From Poseidonibacter lekithochrous (lineage in GTDB: Bacteria > Campylobacterota > Campylobacteria > Campylobacterales > Arcobacteraceae): a stretch of 64,000 nt of DNA. Under the pieces are notes generated by a model. It saw only the letters and a list, made by a program, of their open reading frames with translations. It did no database searches and had not been told where the DNA came from. A program made the position numbers and the translations under genes. Positions 55,560-64,000 of the stretch are shown one piece after another. The DNA lies in the NCBI RefSeq assembly GCF_018861145.1, contig NZ_JAHKQT010000023.1:310001-374000 (forward strand), in the 5' to 3' direction. Within the stretch, counting starts at the first letter, position 1. Every line of letters begins with the position of its first letter.

Positions 55560-55922
55560 ATGTCAGAAGTTTATAAAAACTCATTAATCAAAATTGAAAT
55601 AGAAAATAGTGAAATTCCATGGCTTAAAATATTTACGAATAAAAAAATAAAAGAGTTTTCACAATGTGACAATGAAACAAAACTTGAAATACTTAGATGT
55701 TTAGATGTAATTGAAAAAGAGATGTTAGAGTATTTTAAACCTGCTAAAATAAATATTGCATCATTTGGGAATTATGTTCCTCATGTACATTTTCATATTA
55801 TGGCAAGATTTGAAGAAGATTCATATTTCCCTGAACCTATATGGGGGAAAATTCAAAGAGAAGCAAAACTTGATTTACCCTCTTTTGAAAACTTTTTTGA
55901 GATTATAAAAAATAAGTTATAA
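55560..55922 (+). CDS. HIT-family nucleotide-binding protein
   Basis: This 120-residue histidine-triad protein has the motif HVHFHIMAR, with the catalytic histidine in HxHxH, and FFEIIKNKL at the end. The N-terminal half has IEIENSEIPWLKIFTNKKIKEF, close to the short HIT proteins of Campylobacterota. It probably hydrolyses a nucleotide phosphoramidate or dinucleotide. It is convergent with a DHH-family gene. Confidence 0.9.
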   Translation: MSEVYKNSLIKIEIENSEIPWLKIFTNKKIKEFSQCDNETKLEILRCLDVIEKEMLEYFKPAKINIASFGNYVPHVHFHIMARFEEDSYFPEPIWGKIQREAKLDLPSFENFFEIIKNKL

Positions 55923-55931
55923 AATAAACTC

Positions 55932-55962
55932 GAAAAGATTAGCCATCTTCGTTAATCTTTTC
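55932..55962. terminator. Hairpin between HIT and DHH genes
   Basis: GAAAAGATTA/TAATCTTTTC (10 bp, 11-nt loop) spans the convergent junction and includes the last codons of the DHH gene. It is probably a bidirectional terminator. Confidence 0.55.
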
Positions 55963-56868
55963 AACTAATTCTTTTAATACTTTTTCTGCATCCTCAATTT
56001 CAATCTGACATCCACCAGCAGCTTTATGACCTCCACCATTATATGAAAGCATTAACTCACCTATATTTGTTTTTGATGTTTTATTTATAATTGATTTTCC
56101 AGTACTAAAAACTACATTTTGTTTATCTTTACCCCAAATAACATGTATAGAGATATTTGCATCTGGATACATTGCATAAACCATAAATCGATTACCTGGA
56201 TAGATTATTTCTTCATTTCTATAATCTATAATTAAAAGATTACCTTTAACTGTTGTACATCTTCTTAATTGTTCTTTAAAATCTTCTTCATATTTAAAGT
56301 ATAAATCGATTCTTTCTTTTACATCTGGTAATTCTATTATTTCATCAATGTTGTGTTTTACACAATAATCAATCAAATCCATCATTAATTGATAATTAGA
56401 AATTCTAAAGTCTCTAAATCTTCCTAAACCAGTTCGGCTATCCATTAAGAAGCTTAATAATGGCCATCCTCTTGGATTTAAAATCTCTTCTTCAATAAAA
56501 TCTGCTGAATCTGCTTTATTTGCGCCATTCATCATTCCAGTAAAATATCCAGGAAATTTATCATTTCCACCATAATATTCAAAAACAACTTGTGCTGCAC
56601 TTGCTGCATCTGGATCTATTATATGATTCTCTTTTTTTTCATTTCTTAAAGTTTCAGAATAATGATGATCGAAAGCTAAGTATACACCATCTACATAAGG
56701 AAGGTTTGTTGTAATATCACTTGATGTAAGTTTGATTTTTCCATCTTGCATATCTTTTGGATGTACAAACTTTATTTCATCTATTACACCAATATATTTT
56801 AATAAAGTTCCACATACAAGCCCATCCATATCACTACGTGTTACTAATCTATATTTTTTTTCATTCAT
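55939..56868 (-). CDS. DHH-family phosphoesterase
   Basis: This 309-residue protein has LVTRSDMDGLVCGTLL (metal Asp), AFDHHYSET (the DHH motif), SADFIEEEIL and the C-terminal DHHA1-type GGGHKAAGGCQI. It is related to exopolyphosphatase and nanoRNase/RecJ-like enzymes. The usual substrates are phosphoesters of short RNA or polyphosphate, but the exact one is unclear. It lacks a signal peptide. Confidence 0.88.
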   Translation of the reverse strand: MNEKKYRLVTRSDMDGLVCGTLLKYIGVIDEIKFVHPKDMQDGKIKLTSSDITTNLPYVDGVYLAFDHHYSETLRNEKKENHIIDPDAASAAQVVFEYYGGNDKFPGYFTGMMNGANKADSADFIEEEILNPRGWPLLSFLMDSRTGLGRFRDFRISNYQLMMDLIDYCVKHNIDEIIELPDVKERIDLYFKYEEDFKEQLRRCTTVKGNLLIIDYRNEEIIYPGNRFMVYAMYPDANISIHVIWGKDKQNVVFSTGKSIINKTSKTNIGELMLSYNGGGHKAAGGCQIEIEDAEKVLKELVEKINEDG

Positions 56869-56992
56869 TATTTAATCTTCCTATTTAGGATTTTTATAAT
56901 TTTAACATAAAAAGTTATTAATTACAAGAGAATTGATTATTTTTAGTGTAGATATAGGGAGGAGTCATAAAGAAGGACATGTTCCCTCTTTA

Positions 56993-58060
56993 TTATTTGT
57001 TTATATAATTAGCGATAACATCGCCCATTTCAGTAGTAGATAAAACTTCTTTAGCATCATAATCAGCTAAATCTTTTGTTCTATATCCATCTTTTAATAC
57101 ATTTCGTATCGCTTTTTCTATCATATCTGCTGCTTTATCTTCACCTAGTGAATATCTAAGCATCATTGCTGCACTTTCTATTGTTGCTATTGGGTTTGCT
57201 ATCCCTTGTCCTGCTATATCTGGTGCACTTCCATGTATTGGTTCATATACTGCTGTTTTATCTCCTGTTGATGCTGATGGCAATAATCCTATTGATCCTA
57301 CTACCATTGATGCTGTATCTGATAATATATCTCCAAAGATATTCCCTGTTACTATTACATCAAATTGTTTTGGGTTTCTTACTAGTTGCATTGCTGCGTT
57401 ATCTACATACATATGTGTTAATTCTACTTCTGGGTAATCTTTTGACAGTTCTATCATTGTATCTCTCCACAATTGTGATACTTCTAACACATTCGCTTTA
57501 TCTACTGAACAAACTCTTTTATCTCTTTTCATCGCAAATTCAAATGCTTTTTTACCAATTCTGATGATTTCATCTTTTGTATATACCATTGTATTATAAG
57601 CTTTTTGTCCATCATTCGCACGTGGCTGTCCAAAGTATATTCCACCTATTAGCTCTCGCACTACCATAATATCACATCCTTGAATTACTTCTGGTTTTAG
57701 TGTTGAGGCGTTTACTAATTCATCATATACTATTGCTGGTCTTAGGTTTGCGTATACTCCTAATTCTTCTCTTAATTTTAATAATCCTGTCTCTGGTCTT
57801 AATTCTCGTGGCAAGTTATCCCATTTCTCTCCACCTATTGAACCGAATAAACAAGCATCTGATGCTAATACTCCTGGTACTGTCTCAGGTGGTAATGGTA
57901 CACCTGTTTCATCTATTGCTATTCCTCCCATTAAATACTCTTTATAATCTAATGTAAAATCACAAGCTCCTGATACTGCATCTAATACTTTGATCGCTTC
58001 TTCTACAATCTCTGGTCCTATTCCATCACCTTTGATTATTGATATATTATAGTTCTTCAT
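56993..58060 (-). CDS. leuB: 3-isopropylmalate dehydrogenase
   Basis: This 355-residue NAD-dependent enzyme of leucine synthesis has [66 protein letters not shown] and [15 protein letters not shown]. It starts right after the leuD stop. Its codon choice is unlike its neighbours. A-ending codons dominate, with ATA frequent for isoleucine and GTA for valine. That also leaves long open frames on the opposite strand. Confidence 0.97.
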   Translation of the reverse strand: MKNYNISIIKGDGIGPEIVEEAIKVLDAVSGACDFTLDYKEYLMGGIAIDETGVPLPPETVPGVLASDACLFGSIGGEKWDNLPRELRPETGLLKLREELGVYANLRPAIVYDELVNASTLKPEVIQGCDIMVVRELIGGIYFGQPRANDGQKAYNTMVYTKDEIIRIGKKAFEFAMKRDKRVCSVDKANVLEVSQLWRDTMIELSKDYPEVELTHMYVDNAAMQLVRNPKQFDVIVTGNIFGDILSDTASMVVGSIGLLPSASTGDKTAVYEPIHGSAPDIAGQGIANPIATIESAAMMLRYSLGEDKAADMIEKAIRNVLKDGYRTKDLADYDAKEVLSTTEMGDVIANYINK

Positions 58061-58561
58061 TTATTTCCCTTCTACCATTTCTTCTTTTGCATAATTAATT
58101 AATCCACCAGATGCAATTAACTCTTGCATAAAAGGAGGAATTGGAGTAAATGTATAATCTTTTTTAGTTGTTTCATTTGTGATAATTCCATTATCTAGAT
58201 TAATACTAATTTTCTCACCCTCTTTAATTTCTAAAGATTCTGGAAGTTCAAAGATTGGTAACCCCATATTGAATGCATTTCTATAAAAAATTCTTGCAAA
58301 AGATGGTGCAACAACAGCAGCAACACCTGCAGCTTTTAAAGCAATTGGTGCATGTTCTCTTGAACTTCCACATCCAAAGTTTTCACCTGCTACTATAATG
58401 TCACCTCTTTGTAATTTGTTTGGAAATTCTGGATCTGCATCTTCCATTACATACTTTGCTAAATGTTCTGGATCTGAACTATTTAAATATCTTGCAGCAA
58501 TTATAACATCTGTATCGATATTAGCTCCAAAATTCCATACTTTGCCTTCAATCTTATTCAT
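58061..58561 (-). CDS. leuD: 3-isopropylmalate dehydratase small subunit
   Basis: This 166-residue subunit pairs with LeuC in isopropylmalate isomerisation. It has WNFGANIDTDVIIAARYL, IIVAGENFGCGSSREHAPIA and RIFYRNAFNMGLPIFELP. It is followed immediately by leuB. leuC and leuA are not in the window. The gene diverges from rpoD. Confidence 0.96.
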   Translation of the reverse strand: MNKIEGKVWNFGANIDTDVIIAARYLNSSDPEHLAKYVMEDADPEFPNKLQRGDIIVAGENFGCGSSREHAPIALKAAGVAAVVAPSFARIFYRNAFNMGLPIFELPESLEIKEGEKISINLDNGIITNETTKKDYTFTPIPPFMQELIASGGLINYAKEEMVEGK

Positions 58562-58690
58562 ATTTTTTATCCTTGTTTCAATAAATTTCTTGATATTTTC
58601 TAAGAATTATTTTTTTTAAAGTTGCATTTTATCCAATAATTTAGTAATTTCTGATTAAATCTAAAAAACTAATCATAATTTTAGGTAATT

Positions 58691-58700
58691 TGGGTATAAT
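58691..58700 (+). promoter_or_regulatory. Extended -10 promoter of rpoD
   Basis: TGGGTATAAT holds a perfect TATAAT with an upstream TG, 35 nt before the rpoD start codon. There is no clear -35, as is normal for sigma70 promoters of Campylobacterota. Confidence 0.65.
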
Positions 58701-58734
58701 ATCCATCTATTTAAAAGAGAGGAATCTTCATTAT

Positions 58735-60582
58735 ATGAGCGCAAAAGATTTAAATAAAGCAATAGAAAAAACAGTAAAAGAGTATAAAGACTCTATACTA
58801 ACTTATGAAAAAATTATTAAGATCTTTCCTAAAGCACCATCAGGTGCCAATGTAAAAAAACTTTTAGCTTTTATCCAATTGTACAATGTTACGATAATTA
58901 GTTCGCAAGAACAAGCAAAAAGAATGAATGCAGAAGAGGCAAAGAAAAGAAAAGAACAAAGAGAAAAACTAATAATGAACGAAGATGAAGTTTATGATCT
59001 TCTGAAAAACAAAGAATTATTAGAATGGTCTAGATCTGACTCTCCTGTAAGAATGTACTTAAGAGAAATGGGACAAATCCCTTTACTTACAAAAGAAGAA
59101 GAGATTGAAATTTCAAAAAAAATTGAAATGGGTGAAGATGTTATTCTTGATGCAATTTGTTATGTACCTTACTTAATAGATTTTATCTTAGAGTACAAAG
59201 AACCTTTAGTAAATAGAGAAAGAAAAGTAAAAGAACTTTTCAGAAACTTTGATGATGAAGAATCAGATGATTCATCTGACGATAATGCAGAAGTTGAAGT
59301 TGATAAAGAAAAAGAAGATGGTAAAAAACAAAAGAAGCTTGATAAAAGAGCACAAACTATTGTTGAAGCATTTAAAATATTAGAAAAAGCAAAAAAAGAC
59401 TGGTTAAAATTCTTAAGCAAAGAATTTGCTAAATCTGATGCAGAAGCTGATCAAATGCAACATAATCTTGCAATTGCTTTTAAGAAAAGAATTTTAAAAG
59501 AAGCATTATTAGATCTTGGACCTACTTCTAAACTTATTACAGAAATTGTAAAGGCAATGGAAACTGCACTTAAATCTGATACTGGTTTTGATCATGAACT
59601 TAAAAGACTTGAGTATAAATTACCTTTATTTAATGATACTTTATTACAAAATCACCAAAAGATTTTAGATAATATTGTTAACTTAACTAAAGTACAAATT
59701 ACGACTATGGTTCCTGAAGCTACTATGGTTTCTACTTATATGGAAATTAAAAAACTTTTCCAAACAGCAGAAGCTTCTAAAGATGGGTTTGATTTAGATC
59801 CAGAAGAACTTAAAAATGTTTTAGAGCAAATTAAACGTGGTAAAGATATTACTGATAAATCTAAAACAAGAATGGCTAAGTCAAACCTTAGACTTGTTGT
59901 ATCTATTGCAAAAAGATATACAAATAGAGGTTTACCATTCTTAGATCTAATTCAAGAAGGTAATATTGGGCTTATGAAAGCTGTTGATAAATTTGAGTAT
60001 AAAAAGGGATATAAATTCTCTACTTATGCAACATGGTGGATTAGACAAGCGATTTCAAGAGCAATTGCAGATCAGGCAAGAACTATTAGAATTCCAATTC
60101 ATATGATTGAAACTATTAATAGAATCAATAAGATTATTAGAAAAGGTATTCAAGAAAATGGTAAAGAGCCAGATGTTGATGAAATTTCTAAAGAAGTAGG
60201 ATTACCTGTTGATAAAGTTAAACAAGTAATTAAAATTACTAAAGAACCTGTATCTCTTGAAGCTCCTATTGGATCTGATGATGATGGTAAATTTGGTGAC
60301 TTTGTTCCAGATGAAAAAGCTCCAACACCAGTTGATAATATTATGAAAGAAGATTTACAAGGTCAAATTGATCAAATCTTAGCACAATTGAATGAAAGAG
60401 AACAAGCCGTAGTTAGAATGAGATTTGGACTTATGCATGATGCATCTGATAGAACACTAGAAGAGATTGGTAAAGAGCTTTCTGTTACAAGAGAAAGAGT
60501 TAGACAAATCGAATCAAGTGCAATTAAGAAGCTAAAACATCCAAAAGTAGGTAAAAACCTTAAGAACTACGTAGAAAGTTAG
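58735..60582 (+). CDS. rpoD: RNA polymerase primary sigma factor RpoD
   Basis: This 615-residue sigma70 starts at ATG 58735-58737, preceded by GAGAGGAAT; a longer frame begins within the promoter. It has region 1.2 ([20 protein letters not shown]), a non-conserved acidic insertion ([20 protein letters not shown]), and region 2 ([20 protein letters not shown] and [10 protein letters not shown]). Regions 3 and 4 end in [20 protein letters not shown]. It directs most transcription. A 226-residue unknown gene follows by 3 nt. Confidence 0.98.
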   Translation: MSAKDLNKAIEKTVKEYKDSILTYEKIIKIFPKAPSGANVKKLLAFIQLYNVTIISSQEQAKRMNAEEAKKRKEQREKLIMNEDEVYDLLKNKELLEWSRSDSPVRMYLREMGQIPLLTKEEEIEISKKIEMGEDVILDAICYVPYLIDFILEYKEPLVNRERKVKELFRNFDDEESDDSSDDNAEVEVDKEKEDGKKQKKLDKRAQTIVEAFKILEKAKKDWLKFLSKEFAKSDAEADQMQHNLAIAFKKRILKEALLDLGPTSKLITEIVKAMETALKSDTGFDHELKRLEYKLPLFNDTLLQNHQKILDNIVNLTKVQITTMVPEATMVSTYMEIKKLFQTAEASKDGFDLDPEELKNVLEQIKRGKDITDKSKTRMAKSNLRLVVSIAKRYTNRGLPFLDLIQEGNIGLMKAVDKFEYKKGYKFSTYATWWIRQAISRAIADQARTIRIPIHMIETINRINKIIRKGIQENGKEPDVDEISKEVGLPVDKVKQVIKITKEPVSLEAPIGSDDDGKFGDFVPDEKAPTPVDNIMKEDLQGQIDQILAQLNEREQAVVRMRFGLMHDASDRTLEEIGKELSVTRERVRQIESSAIKKLKHPKVGKNLKNYVES

Positions 60583-60585
60583 AAG

Positions 60586-61266
60586 ATGGATTTTTTTGAA
60601 GATTGGGTAGAGTTAGATCTTAATCCTGTTATTTCTTTTTCTTCTACTTCGAAGATTTTATATTCTAATTCTGAAGCTCAGTTTCTATTAAATAGAATAA
60701 AACAAAAAGAGCTTTATGAATTAGCTTTAAAGTATGCTCCAAAGTCTTTTGGAGCAGAAACTTCATATATAGATTTAACTATACAAAACTACACATTTTA
60801 TGCAATTACTGTAAAGTATGATAATGAAGATGAAATTCATATGAAACTTTATAAAAGTACTATGGCAAAAAAAGAAGCAACCCTTAATATTAAGAATATA
60901 AATAGTACAAATATTTTCACTCTTGTTGACTTAGCAATATCTACAAATAAAATTAAGACTGATACTACTTATAGAAAGAATTATGATCCATCTATTCCTG
61001 AATTTAAGTTAGATGCTAGTTTATTTATTAAAACACTGAACCAAGCTTTTGAAGCATTTAACGGCTCTATAGATATAAACTGCTCTATTCTACTTAAAAT
61101 CGGTGAATATATAAAAATTGGAGGAAAGAAATACTCTTTAATCACAGTTAAAATTACATCTGATAAAGATGCTGTAAAAGAGTTACTTCAATATAAAGAA
61201 GGTAGTTCATTTATTTTGTCTTGTGATAAAAATGAAATTACTATTGATTTACCTTTAATTACTTAG
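60586..61266 (+). CDS. Uncharacterised protein co-transcribed with rpoD
   Basis: This 226-residue soluble protein starts 3 nt after the rpoD stop. The N-terminal half (about 1-90) looks PAS- or ligand-binding-like (EDWVELDLNPVISFSSTSKI, YSNSEAQFLLNR). The second half is mixed alpha/beta (NQAFEAFNGSIDINCSILLK). No family is recognised for certain. The close linkage to rpoD may mean only shared expression. Confidence 0.6.
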   Translation: MDFFEDWVELDLNPVISFSSTSKILYSNSEAQFLLNRIKQKELYELALKYAPKSFGAETSYIDLTIQNYTFYAITVKYDNEDEIHMKLYKSTMAKKEATLNIKNINSTNIFTLVDLAISTNKIKTDTTYRKNYDPSIPEFKLDASLFIKTLNQAFEAFNGSIDINCSILLKIGEYIKIGGKKYSLITVKITSDKDAVKELLQYKEGSSFILSCDKNEITIDLPLIT

Positions 61267-61275
61267 AATATAGTA

Positions 61276-61312
61276 TATCAAAGCTTTTATTTTCTATCTA
61301 AAAGCTTTGATA
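61276..61312. terminator. Bidirectional terminator between the rpoD unit and a membrane gene
   Basis: The perfect 14-bp repeat TATCAAAGCTTTTA/TAAAAGCTTTGATA (61276-61289 with 61299-61312) has a 9-nt loop. It overlaps the last codons of the reverse-strand gene and lies 10 nt after the + strand stop. Confidence 0.75.
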
Positions 61313-61835
61313 ATAATACGCCAATAGGAACAATTGCTAAACCTACTATAAAAGCTATAGGAAGAAATAATTTATTATTATTTAGGGCAAAAAATCCAAA
61401 AATCAATGTTGCATAACCTAAAACTCTATATACAGATAAGAAACCTGTTGCAGAAAAGATAGTATTTTTAAAAGAATTCTTTTTTACTTTTGTTTTTTCA
61501 TCACTGATAATCTCTTTTATTTTTTCAGGTGTTAATTCATCTTCTGGTATCTCTTCATATTCAGTATATAAATCATAAGGATCATCAATTTCATCAACTT
61601 TATCTCTTTGTTCAGCATTTACTTGTTTAGATAAATCGAGATTTGATAATCTATTTTGTATATTCTTTTTATATGAAAGAAAAGATGCGATAGTTATAAA
61701 TAATGAAGAAACAAAAGCAACTTGAGTATTTAATAGCCAGATTTGTGTATTAAATACTAGTGTGTATATTACTAAACAAAGGTCTAAAATAATAAAGACT
61801 AATGCAAAGTTTTTTAAAGATTGATTAATCTTCAT
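61287..61835 (-). CDS. Small polytopic membrane protein
   Basis: At 182 residues from ATG 61833-61835, this protein has four membrane segments (about 9-28, 33-53, 135-153 and 156-176). They are separated by a large acidic cytoplasmic loop (DEIDDPYDLYTEYEEIPEDE, about 78-115). A longer open frame upstream overlaps atpZ out of frame and is rejected. It overlaps the atpZ-like stop by about 11 nt, so coupling is likely. No family is recognised. Confidence 0.65.
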   Translation of the reverse strand: MKINQSLKNFALVFIILDLCLVIYTLVFNTQIWLLNTQVAFVSSLFITIASFLSYKKNIQNRLSNLDLSKQVNAEQRDKVDEIDDPYDLYTEYEEIPEDELTPEKIKEIISDEKTKVKKNSFKNTIFSATGFLSVYRVLGYATLIFGFFALNNNKLFLPIAFIVGLAIVPIGVLLSKLLDRK

Positions 61836-62142
61836 CGTCATTATATTCTTTATCACCATATTTAGCTCTATGCGCATATCGAGGATCATTCTCCATACCT
61901 TCATAAGATTTCTGAGCTCTCTTGTATGCTTTATAAACATTAAGAATAGCTGCACTTATTCCCCAAAATAAACCTAACCATAATAACCAATCAATTTCAA
62001 AAACTGTTTTTAATCCATAACCAATACCAAAACCAATACCAACAGCAGCTACCATTGAGATACCCAAAGATAAGTTATCTAATGCTTCAAACTTATCTCT
62101 ATGCTTAGGTCTAGTTTTCTCTACTTTTTTATTTTCTTCCAT
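61825..62142 (-). CDS. AtpZ/AtpI-family membrane protein
   Basis: This 105-residue protein has two membrane segments (about 24-47 with GISMVAAVGIGFGIGYGL, and 51-70 with WLLWLGLFWGISAAILN) and an acidic C-terminal tail. The glycine-rich first helix and length fit the AtpZ/AtpI proteins often linked to F-type ATP synthase. No atp operon is nearby. The start has AGGA at 6 nt. Confidence 0.85.
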   Translation of the reverse strand: MEENKKVEKTRPKHRDKFEALDNLSLGISMVAAVGIGFGIGYGLKTVFEIDWLLWLGLFWGISAAILNVYKAYKRAQKSYEGMENDPRYAHRAKYGDKEYNDDED

Positions 62143-62153
62143 TAAAATTCCTA

Positions 62154-62468
62154 TTATTTAATATATGAACAACAATAATCAGTTATTGTTTTCACCTTAA
62201 TATCAAAACTAGAGTTTGCATCAACATTAAAAGAAGTATCAGCGGTATAAGTATTCCAAGTATCAGAACCAGCTAGTTTAACTTCAACTGTTCCATCAAG
62301 AATTTCCATTAATTCTGCTTCATTTGTACCAAAGTTATACTCTCCTGGCATCATAATTCCTAATGACATTTTAGAACCATCGTTGTTAATGAAACTTCTA
62401 CTTGTAACATTTCCATCAAAATAAATATTTGCTTTTTTTACTAAATCTACGTTTTTTAATACTTCCAT
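62154..62468 (-). CDS. ppnP: Pyrimidine/purine nucleoside phosphorylase PpnP
   Basis: This 104-residue cupin of the DUF1255/PpnP family has NIYFDGNVTSRSFINNDGSK, LGIMMPGEYNFGT and MEILDGTVEVKL. It phosphorolyses several nucleosides. It lies 9 nt after hemL and 11 nt before atpZ. The usual C-terminal Cys residues (TDYCCSYIK) are present. Confidence 0.93.
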   Translation of the reverse strand: MEVLKNVDLVKKANIYFDGNVTSRSFINNDGSKMSLGIMMPGEYNFGTNEAELMEILDGTVEVKLAGSDTWNTYTADTSFNVDANSSFDIKVKTITDYCCSYIK

Positions 62469-62477
62469 TTTAATCTC

Positions 62478-63758
62478 CTAAAGGCTTTTCATAACTTCAG
62501 ATGCTGCATCAATACAAGCATCAATATCTTCATTTGTCATAACTGTTGAAATAAACCCAGCTTCATATTGAGAACAAGCAAAATAGAAACCTTTTTTCAA
62601 CATTTCATGATGAAACTTTGCAAATCTATCAAAATCACATTTTGCTACTTCTTTTATATTAAAAGGTTCTTTTTCACAAAAAAAGAAACCAAACATAGAA
62701 CCTCTTGTATTAACTTGTAGAGGAATATTATTTTCATTCGCAACTTTTTTAAATCCATTTATTAATCTTAATGCTTTAGCATTTAATTCATCATAGATAG
62801 AGGGATTCGCTTTTAATTTTCTAAGACTTGTTAATCCAGCACTCATAGCAACTGGATTTCCACTTAAAGTTCCTGCTTGATAAACTGCACCATCAGGTGA
62901 AAGATGTCCCATGATTTCTTTTGAACTTGCAAATGCACCAACTGGCATACCTGCACCTATTACTTTACCAAAAGTTATAATATCTGCTTTCGTATCTACA
63001 GTTCCAGATGCACCTGTTAAAGAAGCTCTAAACCCTGTCATAACTTCATCAAAAATTAGTAAAGCACCATGTTTATCACATAACTCTCTACACGTTCTTA
63101 AAAACTCTTGAGTTGCAGGAATAAATCCCATATTACCTGCAATTGGTTCAATAATAATACAAGAAATATCATCTGAATCTTCAAAGCATTTCTTAAGATT
63201 CTCAATATTGTTATATTCACAAAGTAAGGTATGATTTGTTAAAGCAGCTGGAACTCCAGGTGAACTTGGCGTTCCAAAAGTTGCTAATCCTGAACCTGCT
63301 TGAACTAATAAAGAGTCAGAATGTCCATGATAACATCCTTCAAATTTTAAGATATCATCTTTACCCGTAACACCACGTGCAAGTCTAATTGCAGACATAG
63401 TAGCTTCTGTACCAGAACTTACAAATCTAACCTTATCAATATTTTCATACATTTCAACAATTTCTTCAGCTAATTGTGTTTCTAATTCAGTTGGTGCTCC
63501 AAAAGACAGACCGTTTTTTACAGTTTTTATAACTGCTTCTTCTATATCTTTATCACAATGACCAAAAATTAATGGCCCCCATGATTGTATAAAGTCTAAG
63601 TATTTATTACCATCAACATCAAACAAATAAGCACCCTCACCTCTTGCTATAAAAGGTGGAGTTCCTCCAACACTTTTAAACGCACGAACTGGTGAATCAA
63701 CACCACCTGGGATTACTTCACAAGCTTTTGCATATGCTTTTACTGAATTATCAAACAT
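62478..63758 (-). CDS. hemL: Glutamate-1-semialdehyde 2,1-aminomutase
   Basis: This 426-residue PLP enzyme makes 5-aminolevulinate. It has [44 protein letters not shown] and the PLP lysine in [17 protein letters not shown]. Its full length and motifs indicate activity in the C5 haem route that leads also to HemF. It is the first gene of a leftward group with ppnP. Confidence 0.97.
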   Translation of the reverse strand: MFDNSVKAYAKACEVIPGGVDSPVRAFKSVGGTPPFIARGEGAYLFDVDGNKYLDFIQSWGPLIFGHCDKDIEEAVIKTVKNGLSFGAPTELETQLAEEIVEMYENIDKVRFVSSGTEATMSAIRLARGVTGKDDILKFEGCYHGHSDSLLVQAGSGLATFGTPSSPGVPAALTNHTLLCEYNNIENLKKCFEDSDDISCIIIEPIAGNMGFIPATQEFLRTCRELCDKHGALLIFDEVMTGFRASLTGASGTVDTKADIITFGKVIGAGMPVGAFASSKEIMGHLSPDGAVYQAGTLSGNPVAMSAGLTSLRKLKANPSIYDELNAKALRLINGFKKVANENNIPLQVNTRGSMFGFFFCEKEPFNIKEVAKCDFDRFAKFHHEMLKKGFYFACSQYEAGFISTVMTNEDIDACIDAASEVMKSL

Positions 63759-63807
63759 TTAATTTCCTATTAATTTTCTATTAGCGATATTCTACTATAA
63801 TCACGTT

Positions 63808-64000
63808 ATGAAACTTATTATATTAGCCTTTATTATATCAATATCTTTACATTTATTATTATTCAATAATTATAAACTTGCTCAAAAACCAAATGTAAAT
63901 AAAAAAGCTTTAGAAAAAGAGAAAAAAGCTAATGTAACTTTTGTAAAAATCAAGAAAGAAAAGAAGGCAGAAAAAAAAGTAACAGTAAAAAAAACTGAAG
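63808..64000 (+). CDS. Possible TonB-type or other membrane-anchored protein, N-terminus only
   Basis: The frame is open from ATG 63808-63810 to the window end (64 codons). It has a single N-terminal membrane segment (LIILAFIISISLHLLLF). A lysine-rich stretch follows (KKALEKEKKANVTFVKIKKE, then EKKAEKKVTVKK). The layout fits the start of a TonB-like energy transducer or another periplasmic protein with a charged linker. The family is uncertain because the C-terminus is outside. Confidence 0.5.
   Translation, partial: MKLIILAFIISISLHLLLFNNYKLAQKPNVNKKALEKEKKANVTFVKIKKEKKAEKKVTVKKTE

Noticed and set aside
57166-57957. Long hydrophobic open frames opposite leuB
   Set aside because: They are low-complexity leucine-rich shadows created by the A-rich third codon positions of leuB.
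58690-58734. Longer rpoD frame starting at TTG 58690
   Set aside because: The extra 15 codons overlap the TATAAT promoter and have no ribosome site. ATG 58735 has a proper site and the family N-terminus.
61836-61955. Upstream extension of the small membrane gene
   Set aside because: It overlaps the atpZ-like gene out of frame with unlikely composition; internal ATG 61833-61835 gives a sensible membrane protein.

Overview
The window is AT-rich DNA from a member of the Arcobacter group (Campylobacterota). The main pointers are an ortholog of the Arcobacter butzleri voltage-gated sodium channel NavAb (same length, same selectivity filter), Campylobacterota-style short proteins (a small Sua5-like protein, short ThiF), and a phenylalanine, leucine, haem and ribosomal gene set of that type. 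Products are recognised from memory of protein families; no database search was run.

Layout. 1-600: the 5' part of a YobI-like P-loop ATPase beside a decayed 3' end of sbcC. 724-2496: the sodium channel and a tightly linked unknown gene. 2592-17852: a phosphorus-scavenging region with two secreted lipoprotein phosphoesterases (+ strand) facing a complete 13-gene C-P lyase operon, phnF-C-D-E-G-H-I-J-K-L-M-N-P (- strand). Both units carry a Pho-box-like element of the same geometry (TGTAA-N6-TGTAA-N11-TATAAT-like). The phn promoter is also flanked by palindromes that probably bind PhnF. 17956: tRNA-Glu. 18175-23968: an ATPase, Sua5-like, carB and ThiF-like genes. 24039-30491: a type I restriction-modification locus (hsdM, hsdS, hsdR) with an inserted Fic toxin and a 50-residue antitoxin. 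30589-43579: housekeeping genes (radC, xseB, metX, adenosine/adenine deaminase, hemF, gdhA, pheA, mmuM and others).

The most notable item is at 38468-38845, a periplasmic thioredoxin-like gene directly downstream of gdhA. Its first active-site cysteine codon is replaced by an in-frame TGA. It is followed by a hairpin with an AGGT-containing loop starting 17 nt after the TGA, the distance I recall for the E. coli fdhF SECIS. I read it as a selenoprotein (UxxC thioredoxin), which ordinary gene callers break.

43576-45948: a CGNR zinc-finger regulator lacking a normal start codon, divergent from a small VOC/PNPOx-like cluster whose promoter is threaded with alternating GGTTAG/CTAACC repeats every ~25 bp. 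46111-52194: adk, small genes, guaB, gatA. 52394-55300: rpmJ-rpsM-rpsK-rpsD-rpoA-rplQ. 55560-64000: HIT, DHH, leuD-leuB, rpoD, AtpZ, ppnP, hemL, and the start of a possible TonB-type gene. No rRNA, CRISPR array, insertion sequence or prophage was seen.
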